NCBI GenBank assembly: GCA_011772495.1
Contig: WVZL01000025.1
Location: 28,106 to 92,105, forward strand
DNA from: Candidatus Aminicenantota bacterium
GTDB lineage: Bacteria > Acidobacteriota > Aminicenantia > Aminicenantales > Aminicenantaceae
Direction of reading: 5' to 3'
Length of the DNA: 64,000 nt
Shown here: in pieces, positions 1 to 8,945 of the stretch
Layout of the letters: the number at the start of each line of letters is the position of its first letter
Numbering within the stretch: position 1 is the first letter of the stretch
Position numbers and translations under genes: made by a program
The notes under the pieces: model-generated
What the model was told of the DNA's origin: nothing
The model's database searches: none
What the model saw: the letters and a program-made list of their open reading frames with translations, nothing else

Positions 1-93
1 AGATCTTTTCAAGATCTTGGCCAGAACATTCCCCGTAAAGAGAACACCGTCTCCAGCTTTTCCGGCGATTAATACTGAAACATCATTTATCAT
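1..93 (-). CDS. 2-oxoacid:acceptor oxidoreductase subunit, N-terminal fragment (cut by window edge)
   Basis: Too short for the ORF track. Reading the minus strand from the ATG at 93 gives an open frame to the window edge, MINDVSVLIAGKAGDGVLF and onward. The pattern of a hydrophobic strand, then GKAGDGV, then a helix is the N-terminus of the gamma-type domain of pyruvate/2-oxoglutarate/branched-chain 2-oxoacid:ferredoxin oxidoreductases, often fused to the alpha subunit in anaerobes. Such enzymes oxidatively decarboxylate 2-oxoacids from amino-acid breakdown to acyl-CoA and reduce ferredoxin, which suits the rest of the window. Only 31 residues are visible, so the exact substrate class and fusion state cannot be told. 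The ribosome site upstream (GAAGAAAAT) is weak. Confidence 0.65.
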   Translation of the reverse strand, partial: MINDVSVLIAGKAGDGVLFTGNVLAKILKRS

Positions 94-248
94 ATTTTCT
101 TCACGACTTCGGTAACTCCAACGGTGATCAAATCCTCAAAAGTCTTAACTTAATGTTAATTGCAATATTAATGCCAATTCGAATCCTTTATTTTTTATAT
201 TCTAACTCATTGATTTAAAAAAAAATACAAATTTATTAAAAAATTCAA

Positions 249-263
249 GGGAACGGTTCAATT
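249..263. repeat. Degenerate copy of dispersed repeat family A
   Basis: GGGAACGGTTCAATT resembles the arm GGGGACGGTTCTATT seen intact at 46690-46731. It lies in the AT-rich 218-base gap between the left-edge gene and the sigma-54 regulator. No gene is seen in that gap. It may be chance similarity. Confidence 0.3.
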
Positions 264-311
264 GAAATTTACCGAAATGTCGGTGTGTTTCAATGATTTA
301 TTTTCAACATA

Positions 312-2357
312 TCAGGGGAGCTTGGCTGCAGCTTCTTTGCCTATTCCTAATTTTTTCATGCGACTCTGAAGGGTAGAGGGCTTCAGGCCTAATATTTTGG
401 CTGCACCCTTAGGGCCATAGATGACACCTTTGGTATGTTGAAGAACTTCGGTGAGGTACTGCTTCTCGTATTCCCGGAAAGGGATGAGCTTCTTGTCTTT
501 ATCTCTAGGTTGACGGATAAAATAAGCTTCTGGAATTTCAAGAGTGTCTCCCTTGGTTATGACCATACTATGCTCAATAATGTTTTCCAATTCCCTGATA
601 TTGCCAGGCCAGGAATAATTCAAAAAAAGCTCCATGGTTGCCTCATCCACCCTATCTACTTTTTTTCCAATTTTCTTTCGGTAGATTTCCAGGAAATAAG
701 CAACCAGAAGGGAAATGTCTTCTTTTCGCTCCCGGAGGGGACGTATTTCCATAGGGAAAACATTCAAGCGGTAGTATAAATCTTGCCTGAATTTCTTTTC
801 TCTGACCAGAAGTTCCAAATCACGGTTGGTCGCCACCAGAATTCTCACATCCACTTTTAAAGTCTTTGAGCTCCCCACCCGTTCAAATTCACCATTCTGG
901 AGAACACGAAGGAGCATAGCCTGAGTCTCCAAGGGCAAATCCCCGATCTCGTCTAAAAAGATAGTGGCTCCTTCAGCATATTCGAAGCGCCCTATTCTTC
1001 TCTGGAGGGCGCCAGTAAAAGCCCCCTTCTCATGACCAAAAAGCTCTGAAGTGATTAAACCTTCAGACAGGGCGGCACAGTTGACTTTAACCAAGACTCT
1101 ATCTTTTCGAGAGCTGAGTTCATGGATATAGCGGGCAACTAATTCTTTGCCAGTGCCCGTCTCTCCTTTAATCAGAACTGTGGTATCGGTGGGAGCCACT
1201 TGCTGAATGGCCTTCTTAACACTTTGAATAGCCGCGCTTTTCCCTATCATTTCCCCAAAAGGATACTCTGATCTTATTTCATCTTTCAAGGCCAGAGTCT
1301 CTTGATAATACCTGTCTTTCAACGCCTCAGTTTGAGCTTTTTTTAATCTCTCCTCTTCAAGCCTTATAGAATCGGTGATATCGCGGAAAGTTCCTCTATA
1401 GCCTGAGATAATACCTTTGACACCTTTCACTGATGCCAAAGAAAACTCAAGGTACTGCTTCTCATCTCCGACTGAGAAGGCTAGAGCAAAATCACTCAAC
1501 GAGTCTTGGACATCGACCTGTTCGATGAATTGTTCCCATTCCTTTTTATTCAGGCCTAAGTCAGTTATCTTGATGGGTGGTTTGGTGAACCTTTCTGGAG
1601 AAGAATAGCCTAGGAGATTAGCTCCTTTTTTGTTTATCTGAAGAAAATTGCCTTTCGTATCCAGCTCCAGAATGCCGATGGAGGCTGAGTTGAATAAAGC
1701 TTCTAGTTTCTTTTGGGATTCAATGAGCTCAGAATAGAGTCGAGAATTTTGGATGGCTATCCCCAGCTGGCTGCTCACCTTTTCTAAAAACTGAACCTTA
1801 GGAAGGGGAAACAGTCCCTTTTTCCTGTCCGAGAGATAAAGCTCGGCAATAATTTTGCCCTTGGATTTTATGGGGATCAGAGCTATGGATTCATAGGACA
1901 TATCAGTGCAGACTTTTCTTAGGGGGTTTCCACCCGTATCAAAAGAATTCTCCTCCTGCCAGGTCAGAAAATCAGTTGAAGAATTTGTATGGAAAGAGCC
2001 GTAGTCGGTGATAAAGGATAATTTTTTGTCAACTCGACCTCTGGCCACATATCCACATAAACAATCATCAACAGTCACCCAGTGCTCTGAATCTAAGAAT
2101 TCTTTCTCTAATCCCAGCTGGGCGTAGAAAGGAATATTGCCCTGCTGGTCGATTATCCTAATGGCCAAGTGCTCGCATTCAGTCACTGGCTTCAAAATTT
2201 TAAGGATTTCAGTCAAGGTCGTCTTTAAATCCTTCAACTGGCTTATCTTCTCGGTAATCCGGGAGAAGACAGGGAGCTCGTTCGAATTGTTGTAGCGCAT
2301 TCCGACTGATTTTCCCCTAACAGTTTTCTTGGCCATGTCTTCGTATGTCCAGGACAA
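312..2357 (-). CDS. Sigma-54-dependent transcriptional activator with GAF and PAS sensor domains
   Basis: A 681-residue enhancer-binding protein. It has a GAF domain at about residues 45-205 and a PAS domain at about 215-330. The AAA+ sigma-54 interaction domain runs about 365-610, with Walker A GETGTGKE (398-405), an intact GAFTGA loop (445-450), Walker B LFLDEIGD-type sequence (IFLDEIGD), arginine-finger region FRQDLYYRLNV and WPGNIRELEN. A Fis-type helix-turn-helix sits at about 635-672. All parts needed to remodel sigma-54 RNA polymerase are present, unlike the NtrX-like protein at 18758. It has no receiver domain, so it probably senses a small ligand or redox state directly; the GAF carries a CLCG motif. 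The track start is a TTG; an ATG eight codons in is possible. The target genes are unknown. Confidence 0.9.
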   Translation of the reverse strand: MSWTYEDMAKKTVRGKSVGMRYNNSNELPVFSRITEKISQLKDLKTTLTEILKILKPVTECEHLAIRIIDQQGNIPFYAQLGLEKEFLDSEHWVTVDDCLCGYVARGRVDKKLSFITDYGSFHTNSSTDFLTWQEENSFDTGGNPLRKVCTDMSYESIALIPIKSKGKIIAELYLSDRKKGLFPLPKVQFLEKVSSQLGIAIQNSRLYSELIESQKKLEALFNSASIGILELDTKGNFLQINKKGANLLGYSSPERFTKPPIKITDLGLNKKEWEQFIEQVDVQDSLSDFALAFSVGDEKQYLEFSLASVKGVKGIISGYRGTFRDITDSIRLEEERLKKAQTEALKDRYYQETLALKDEIRSEYPFGEMIGKSAAIQSVKKAIQQVAPTDTTVLIKGETGTGKELVARYIHELSSRKDRVLVKVNCAALSEGLITSELFGHEKGAFTGALQRRIGRFEYAEGATIFLDEIGDLPLETQAMLLRVLQNGEFERVGSSKTLKVDVRILVATNRDLELLVREKKFRQDLYYRLNVFPMEIRPLRERKEDISLLVAYFLEIYRKKIGKKVDRVDEATMELFLNYSWPGNIRELENIIEHSMVITKGDTLEIPEAYFIRQPRDKDKKLIPFREYEKQYLTEVLQHTKGVIYGPKGAAKILGLKPSTLQSRMKKLGIGKEAAAKLP

Positions 2358-2563
2358 TCTTCAGCACCATTCTCATAGGTTGACTGAATTCGTCTATTCT
2401 TTTATGAACATTCCCTGATAAAAAGCTAGACGGGGGTATATTAAAAAAACAAGCGGATTGAGATACGAAAAAAGGATGTCCCTCCTTAAATTAAAAACAC
2501 AAATCGATATAAAAGGTAATTTATTCTGGAAATAACCAGAAAATTCCTGTTTTCTCTAAAGCC

Positions 2564-2860
2564 CTATTTTTTCTTCTTGGCCCTTTTCTTCATGGGCTTC
2601 ATGCAACAAATAAAAGTATGCTCTTCAACACAACCACAAGCCTCATCAACAACGACCCCGACCCCACATACTTGGCATTGATAAGTTTCGCCTTTCTTAA
2701 CTTTAGCAGTTTTTTTTCTGGGGGCCGCTTTTTTCTTTGGTGCAATCTTTTTCTTAGGCGCAGCTTTTACTGTTTTTCTGGGTGTAGCCTTTTTGGCTTT
2801 CTTGACTGTCCTTTTGGCTGCTTTCTTGGTTGCTTTCTTTGTTGTCCTCTTTGCAGGCAT
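2564..2860 (-). CDS. Lys/Ala-rich histone-H1-like tail fused to a desulforedoxin-like zinc/iron domain
   Basis: A 98-residue basic protein. Residues 1-57 are almost only Lys, Ala, Thr, Arg and Pro in AAPKKK/KKAT-type runs, as in histone H1-like and AlgP-like bacterial DNA-binding tails. The C-terminal part (about 58-90) reads YQCQVCGVGVVV and then TFICCMKPM, the Cys-x2-Cys and Cys-Cys-x2-Pro-Met pattern of desulforedoxin and the N-terminal domain of desulfoferrodoxin; compare the separate desulforedoxin at 8649. It ends in another Lys run. An extra CGC sits between the metal-binding pairs. A good GGAGG ribosome site precedes the ATG. A nucleoid-binding protein with a metal or redox head is my inference; the metal could be structural zinc. 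Confidence 0.7.
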   Translation of the reverse strand: MPAKRTTKKATKKAAKRTVKKAKKATPRKTVKAAPKKKIAPKKKAAPRKKTAKVKKGETYQCQVCGVGVVVDEACGCVEEHTFICCMKPMKKRAKKKK

Positions 2861-3005
2861 TCAAGACCTCCAACGTTAAATTAAGTACACTGAGCCTATA
2901 TCATTACCATTGAGACGATATGTTGTCAAGAACATGTCGGATCAGTAAACATTCCCTTTCCAGAAGCTAGGGTGGGCGTTATTGAGTCGACTGGTCTGAG
3001 CGGCT

Positions 3006-4151
3006 TCAGATAATAACTCTGGGGATAAGATTGTTGATGCGGGTCACAATGTCATAATTTATGGTGCTGGCTAAATCGGCCAAGTAATCGGCAGAAATGA
3101 CTTCTTCTCCCTCTTGGCCGAGGAGTATGACTTCATCTTCCAGGTCTACTCCAGGGATATCCGTTATATCCACCATGATGAAATCCATGCAAACCCGGCC
3201 GCGGAGAGGAGCCCGATGACCTTTAATAAGTACGTAGGAATAATTCGACAAATTACGGCTGTATCCATCATAATATCCTACAGGCAGGACACCCAGAACG
3301 GTCTCCCGAGTCGTTCTGTAGGTGCAGCCATAACCAATAAAGGAACCCTGGGGAATCTTTTTGATCTGGGCAATTCTTGTTTTCCAGGAAAGAACCGGTT
3401 TCAGCAAAATGGGTTTTTGCTTTTCAAGAATGCTGGAAAGATAAGTCTCTTTTGAAGGCCACAAGCCGTACATGCCTATGCCGACGCGAACCATATCAAA
3501 ATAGGTGTCCGGAAAAAGTATGGTTGCTGCTGTGCAAGCCATGTGCTTAATCGGAATTTCAGTGTTATTCTCCTCGACTTTCTTGATTATCCTTTTAAAC
3601 CTTTTCAGCTGTAGACGGGAATAGGTGTGGTCCGTAGTATCCTCGATGTTGGCAAAATGTGAAGACAGACCTTCAACGACAAGATACGGATGTTTTCGAA
3701 TTTCTTGTGTGAACGCGAGAACATCCTCTTCCAGGATTCCCTGTCGATTGGTGCCTGTCTCAACCTTGAGATGAAGCAACGCCTCTTTCTTAAGACGGCG
3801 ACAGATTTGCGCCAGGAAATGAATAGTATCTAAATTGTAAACAGTCAAGCGGAGCCCATGGGTCACTGCCCTCTCCAATTCCTGAGAAGGAACGTAGCCC
3901 AAGACTAATAGAGGGCAGTCAATTCCTTCCTGGCGAAGGAGAAGACCTTCGTCTAGGGAATGCACTCCTAGCCAACCCACTCCCGCCTTCAAAGCCATCT
4001 TTGATATCTCAAGGATTCCATGACCATAGGCGTTGGCCTTCACAACGGCTAGAAGATTGATTTTATCTCCGATCAGACTCCTGAACTGCTTTATATTGCT
4101 GGTGAGAGCAGCGCGGTTCAATTCCACCCATTGCATTAATTCTTTGCTCAT
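3006..4151 (-). CDS. alr: Alanine racemase
   Basis: A 381-residue fold-type III PLP enzyme that interconverts L- and D-alanine for peptidoglycan. The PLP lysine is K38 in AVVKANAYGHG, and the opposing catalytic tyrosine lies in IGYGCTYRT. The C-terminal beta domain carries GRVCMDFIMVD, which shapes the active site. Length is normal. An AGGAGT ribosome site sits just before the ATG. It follows purA on the same strand after 131 bases with no clear terminator, so the two may be co-transcribed. Confidence 0.96.
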   Translation of the reverse strand: MSKELMQWVELNRAALTSNIKQFRSLIGDKINLLAVVKANAYGHGILEISKMALKAGVGWLGVHSLDEGLLLRQEGIDCPLLVLGYVPSQELERAVTHGLRLTVYNLDTIHFLAQICRRLKKEALLHLKVETGTNRQGILEEDVLAFTQEIRKHPYLVVEGLSSHFANIEDTTDHTYSRLQLKRFKRIIKKVEENNTEIPIKHMACTAATILFPDTYFDMVRVGIGMYGLWPSKETYLSSILEKQKPILLKPVLSWKTRIAQIKKIPQGSFIGYGCTYRTTRETVLGVLPVGYYDGYSRNLSNYSYVLIKGHRAPLRGRVCMDFIMVDITDIPGVDLEDEVILLGQEGEEVISADYLADLASTINYDIVTRINNLIPRVII

Positions 4152-4282
4152 TTTACTCCTGTCCCTCGCCTGCTTCTGGATTTGCTGCGCTTTTCTTTAA
4201 GCCGAATGTCAGGCTGGCCATCTTCACTTCGCTCTCTGAGTTTTGACGTGTATAGAGATAATCTTTATGGATTGTGGTGGCA

Positions 4283-5617
<1,335 letters not shown>

Positions 5618-5701
5618 TCATCAAATAGACTGTTTTTCTCTATTAAAGGAGGCTCTCAGAATGAGAATGAATTCTATCAGAACTTAATCTTGGAAACAAG
5701 G

Positions 5702-6712
5702 TCAAAAACTCAAGGCTACTTGGGCTGAAATTGTATTATTCTTAAGCTCCAGGATCTTTTCTCGGTTATAATCATACTCCAGCTTAAAAACAAGGGTAGG
5801 AGCAAAAAAATAGACCAGACCGAAAGACCAACGACTTTTCTCTTCAAAAATTCCTCCTCCTGGGTAGGAAGGCAGGATGAACCCTAATCCGTGGTAGGGA
5901 TCATCGTATTCAAGATATTGATAGCTGACTACAGGCCGAAGACTATCTATGTTAAAGGAGACTTGAACGAAATACCCTTTGATTTCTCCAGAGGAGTAAG
6001 GCTCAGGATTTTCGAGCGAAGCTCGAGAATACTCTGCCAGGAAATGCAAACCTTCGAATTCCCATATCAGGTCTGCGCCTTGAAAGCTCAAGTACCTGCT
6101 GTTGTCTTCATCATACTTTCCCCTGTAATAAGAGAAAGCAACCGCTAGATTCTGCGAGAGGAACAAACCCGCTCTTGCTCCCAGGGCTTTATTTTTATTA
6201 TTATCCTCGAATTGCTGGCTTTCCTTTAGATTCAGCTTCTCGGCTAGACCATTACCGACATAAGCCGAATAGAACAAAGAGCTGATTCTGCCTTCTAACA
6301 GAATACCCAGCTCTCTCCAGCTCCACGGATACATCTCCTCCACCTGGAGGGGTGGATTTATAAGGTCTGTTTGATAAGGCCGGTTCGATTGATTGTATCT
6401 CCCGAAGGGAACAAGAAAGAATCCCGCACTGAGAGCAAAAGATTCGGATGCTTTATATCTTACCCAAGCTTGCTCCACCTTAACAGCAGTCCCTTCAGAT
6501 CTTAGCTCGGCAGCATAATCGAATTTGGGAGCAATCTCTCCCGAAAAAAATAGTCCTAACTGTGAATTCTTAAAGCTTCCTAGATGAACATCGCTTTCCT
6601 CTTGGCCGCTCATGTATTCCAGAGATAAATAACCCCTGATTTGGACTTGAGCTAGACCCAGAGGGAGGAACGAAAAAAAAATGACTAGAACGAGTATGAC
6701 TTTAGTTCTCAT
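5702..6712 (-). CDS. Outer-membrane porin (phosphate-selective porin O/P-like)
   Basis: A 336-residue protein with a clear signal peptide (MRTKVILVLVIFFSFLPLGLAQ) followed by alternating amphipathic strands typical of a beta-barrel. The segments FALSAGFFLVPFGRYNQ and SAYVGNGLAE resemble the O/P-type porin family, and the protein ends in a hydrophobic residue (VALSF) as expected for Bam-dependent insertion. Its ATG overlaps the stop of the flavoprotein gene by four bases (ATGA), so it is translationally coupled to the rubredoxin redox operon, which is an unusual partnership. What it lets through is not visible. Confidence 0.8.
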   Translation of the reverse strand: MRTKVILVLVIFFSFLPLGLAQVQIRGYLSLEYMSGQEESDVHLGSFKNSQLGLFFSGEIAPKFDYAAELRSEGTAVKVEQAWVRYKASESFALSAGFFLVPFGRYNQSNRPYQTDLINPPLQVEEMYPWSWRELGILLEGRISSLFYSAYVGNGLAEKLNLKESQQFEDNNKNKALGARAGLFLSQNLAVAFSYYRGKYDEDNSRYLSFQGADLIWEFEGLHFLAEYSRASLENPEPYSSGEIKGYFVQVSFNIDSLRPVVSYQYLEYDDPYHGLGFILPSYPGGGIFEEKSRWSFGLVYFFAPTLVFKLEYDYNREKILELKNNTISAQVALSF

Positions 6713-7911
6713 AGCCTAGTAAAATCAAAATCGTCGTTGAGGATCGAATCTTTCCACTTCCCCACGTTTTTCTTTTCAGAAATGATCCGGCTTATATGGT
6801 CGACTCCATTCTTGGTTCCAATCCAAAGCGCTCCGACAACTATTCCATCCTGGAGAATGATCTTTTTATAAATGCCTTCTTCTCTTCTCTCTTCCCTGAT
6901 TTCTTCCTGAGACTCTTCTTCAGCATTAATCAAACCAATGGAAGTAAGATAAAGACCAGCCACCTTCAAGGTGTTCCAGGGAATCGTGCCTTCATATCTT
7001 TTCCTATCCCCAAGAATATTGGAGGCAACCAGGCGAGCCTGAGCAAAAGTGGCCGGAATAATCCCGTAGATTCGTCCCCCATGCTGCAGAATATCCCCAG
7101 CCGCAAATATCTTGGGTTCACTCGACTGAAGGAAATCATTCACCACCAGACCGCGGTCAACTTCAAGGCCAGCCTCTTTCCCCAGCTCCATCTCAGGCCT
7201 TATTCCAGCCGCCACTAGCGCCATATCAGCCCCTAGTTCTTGGCCGCCCTTAAATTTCAAACCTTTCATCTCCTCCTGGCCCAGAATTTCCTCTGTCGCT
7301 AAACCTAGATGAATCTTTATTCCCATTTTTTCGATTTCAGATTTTAGTAGCAAAGAGCCTTGGGTATCAAGCTGACGAGGGAGCAAATGCTCAAAAAATT
7401 CTACAACTTCGACTGAACCTCCTCCTGAGCTCAAGGCTCGAGCGATCTCCAAGCCCAAGAGTCCACCTCCAATCACCACCATTCGGCTGTGATTTTTTTG
7501 ATATTCAAGAATTTCTAAGGCGTCGTCTAAAGTCCTCAAAGTGAAGACACCTCGTTTTTCAGCTCCTTTAAAAGGGGGAACAAAGGGAATGGAGCCTGCT
7601 GCCAGGAGTAGGGCATCATATTTCTCTGTCTTCCCTCCCTCCAATTCTATTTCCTGGGAAGCTGGGATTATTTTCTTGACTGGTTTTTGGAGCTGAACTT
7701 CAATCTTTTGCTGGTCGTACCACTCCTCGGAATAGGCAAAAATCTTCTCCATCGGCAGGTTGCCGGCCATAAATTCGATGAGATTCGGGCGAGGATAATA
7801 ATGATATTTTTCTTCAGCAAAGATGTCTATTTCGACATCTGGGCCAATTTCCCGAAGCGTTTTAGCAGCAATGGTTCCTCCTAAACCATTCCCAATGATG
7901 ATGACTCTCAT
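6709..7911 (-). CDS. FAD/NAD(P)-dependent oxidoreductase, probable NADH:rubredoxin reductase
   Basis: A 400-residue two-dinucleotide-binding flavoprotein. The N-terminal FAD fingerprint is IIIGNGLGGTIAAKTLRE, the NAD(P) fingerprint is VVIGGGLLGLEIARALSS near residues 145-165, and the second FAD motif is IFAAGDILQ. It belongs to the NirB-N/rubredoxin reductase/ferredoxin reductase type; no redox-active CxxC is seen. The neighbouring rubredoxin gene ends 10 bases from its start, so electron flow from NAD(P)H through this protein to rubredoxin and then to the ferritin-like or desulforedoxin proteins is a sound inference. Other acceptors are possible. Confidence 0.88.
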   Translation of the reverse strand: MRVIIIGNGLGGTIAAKTLREIGPDVEIDIFAEEKYHYYPRPNLIEFMAGNLPMEKIFAYSEEWYDQQKIEVQLQKPVKKIIPASQEIELEGGKTEKYDALLLAAGSIPFVPPFKGAEKRGVFTLRTLDDALEILEYQKNHSRMVVIGGGLLGLEIARALSSGGGSVEVVEFFEHLLPRQLDTQGSLLLKSEIEKMGIKIHLGLATEEILGQEEMKGLKFKGGQELGADMALVAAGIRPEMELGKEAGLEVDRGLVVNDFLQSSEPKIFAAGDILQHGGRIYGIIPATFAQARLVASNILGDRKRYEGTIPWNTLKVAGLYLTSIGLINAEEESQEEIREERREEGIYKKIILQDGIVVGALWIGTKNGVDHISRIISEKKNVGKWKDSILNDDFDFTRL

Positions 7912-7920
7912 AATCGACTC

Positions 7921-8082
7921 TTAAGCCATTTTCTGGAAGAATTCTTTTCCTACTCCACACTGAGGACAAACCCATTCCTCCGGCAAATCTTCGAAAGGCA
8001 TGCCAGGACTTATTCCGTGTTCTGGGTCGCCTTTTTCTGGATCATAGACATAGCCACAAGCCGTGCATTCCCATTTTTCCAT
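7921..8082 (-). CDS. Rubredoxin
   Basis: Missed by the ORF track. The minus strand encodes 53 residues starting [19 protein letters not shown] and ending [15 protein letters not shown]. The two CxxCG knuckles (C6/C9 and C39/C42) bind a single iron, and the length and aromatic core (W4, Y11, Y13, F30, W37) are those of classical rubredoxin. A GAGGAGTGTTAAG ribosome site precedes the ATG. It sits directly upstream of the flavoprotein that probably reduces it. Confidence 0.96.
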   Translation of the reverse strand: MEKWECTACGYVYDPEKGDPEHGISPGMPFEDLPEEWVCPQCGVGKEFFQKMA

Positions 8083-8165
8083 CTTAACACTCCTCGATAG
8101 ACTTTTTCTTCAAATCAATCACCAAAAAATTTCTTCTCTCCAAGATGGGCCATTTTGAACCGACT

Positions 8166-8612
8166 TCAATCCCACTCCAGAACATGCTTTTCGTATTCTG
8201 TTTCCAGCTTCAGCTTGTGTGATTTCTCCTGTTCTACCAAAAACTCGAATAACTTTTTTAGTTCTTCGCTTTCTGACTCTTCGGCTAATTTTGAATAAAG
8301 CTTCACAGCATTCTGTTCTTTTTTAGCGGCAAAAATGAGGAGCTGTTGAAAATCCATCTCGGCATCTAGAGTGTCCTCTTCCAAGTAGTCACTGATCTTC
8401 AGGTCAATAACCTTGGTTGGCAGGTAAGATTCAACCTTTCCTTCTGTTAGCTCCTGAAGTAGCTTCTTGTGTTTTCTCTCTTCCTCCTGCAGCTCCTGGA
8501 GCAATTTGTTAATCCCGGGTGTTTTGGCAACTTCAATCATGCTTCCGTAGCCTTGGATAGCATCTTCTTCCCTCTTGATGGCAAAAAAAATGACTTCGTC
8601 AAAGGTATTCAT
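8166..8612 (-). CDS. Ferritin-like diiron protein (rubrerythrin family without rubredoxin domain)
   Basis: A 148-residue four-helix protein. Carboxylate and His ligands occur in the expected pattern: KREEDAIQGY on helix 1, EEERKHKKLL (ExxH) on helix 2, KKEQNAVKLY on helix 3 and EQEKSHKLKL (ExxH) on helix 4. This is the rubrerythrin/ferritin-like fold lacking the C-terminal rubredoxin domain; the separate rubredoxin gene 83 bases downstream could supply that role. Peroxide reduction or iron oxidation is likely. The ATG is followed by NTFDEVI; a GGAG-like site (AAGGAGATAGACC) lies upstream. Confidence 0.88.
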   Translation of the reverse strand: MNTFDEVIFFAIKREEDAIQGYGSMIEVAKTPGINKLLQELQEEERKHKKLLQELTEGKVESYLPTKVIDLKISDYLEEDTLDAEMDFQQLLIFAAKKEQNAVKLYSKLAEESESEELKKLFEFLVEQEKSHKLKLETEYEKHVLEWD

Positions 8613-8648
8613 GGTCTATCTCCTTGTTTGAAGGTTTTCCAAAGCCGT

Positions 8649-8768
8649 CTAGCCTTCTCTCTCGGTCATAGGCTGGTCACAACACACTAAAGTTCCTGCT
8701 CCTGCTTTAGTGACCTTTACCTCTTGACCGCATAATTCGCATACATAAGTCTTGCCTTCTTCGGCCAT
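8649..8768 (-). CDS. Desulforedoxin-like small iron protein
   Basis: Missed by the ORF track. It encodes 39 residues: MAEEGKTYVCELCGQEV, then TLVCCDQPM. The CxxCG and the adjacent Cys pair are the FeS4 ligands of desulforedoxin and of the N-terminal domain of desulfoferrodoxin (superoxide reductase). It is the promoter-proximal gene of the redox operon (desulforedoxin, ferritin-like, rubredoxin, flavoprotein, porin). A GAAGGAGGAAGTTCCT stretch gives a strong ribosome site. No superoxide reductase catalytic domain follows, so it is probably an electron carrier. Confidence 0.9.
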   Translation of the reverse strand: MAEEGKTYVCELCGQEVKVTKAGAGTLVCCDQPMTEREG

Positions 8769-8817
8769 AGGAACTTCCTCCTTCGCGAAAGCAGTAAAAA
8801 ATGTAGGTCTTTATAGA

Positions 8818-8847
8818 TTGCAATTGGAAATGAATAACAATTATAAT
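8818..8847 (+). promoter_or_regulatory. Probable sigma-70 promoter of gdhA
   Basis: TTGCAA (8818-8823), an 18-base spacer and TATAAT (8842-8847). The -10 overlaps that of the divergent redox-operon promoter, giving a compact bidirectional promoter. The predicted gdhA leader is about 90 bases. Confidence 0.55.
8832..8846 (-). promoter_or_regulatory. PerR/Fur-like operator candidate
   Basis: On the minus strand TTATAATTGTTATTC matches the PerR box TTATAATNATTATAA at 11 of 14 defined positions. It covers the -10 box of the redox operon and most of the gdhA -10 box, a position suited to repression. Assignment to PerR rather than Fur, or to any regulator, is inference; no such regulator gene is in the window. 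Confidence 0.4.
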
Positions 8848-8867
8848 GAAATCCTATTTTATGTCAA
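8840..8867 (-). promoter_or_regulatory. Strong sigma-70 promoter of the redox operon
   Basis: The minus strand has a perfect TTGACA (8867-8862), a 16-base spacer and a perfect TATAAT (8845-8840), about 70 bases ahead of the desulforedoxin start codon. It is one of the best consensus promoters in the window. Confidence 0.75.
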
Positions 8868-8945
8868 CGATAATAAGAGAATAAAGCCAGAAAAGCTAGC
8901 CGAATGATTTTTCCTCTTGCCTAGGTTCGTATAAAAGGAGGAGCA

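Noticed and set aside
2618-2884. Plus-strand ORF of 88 residues, Cys/Phe-rich
   Set aside because: It is the antisense shadow of the Lys/Ala-rich gene (AAG/GCC codons read backwards).
2898-2929. Promoter for the Lys/Ala-rich gene (TTGACA at 2929-2924)
   Set aside because: The -35 is perfect, but no acceptable -10 lies 15-19 bases downstream.
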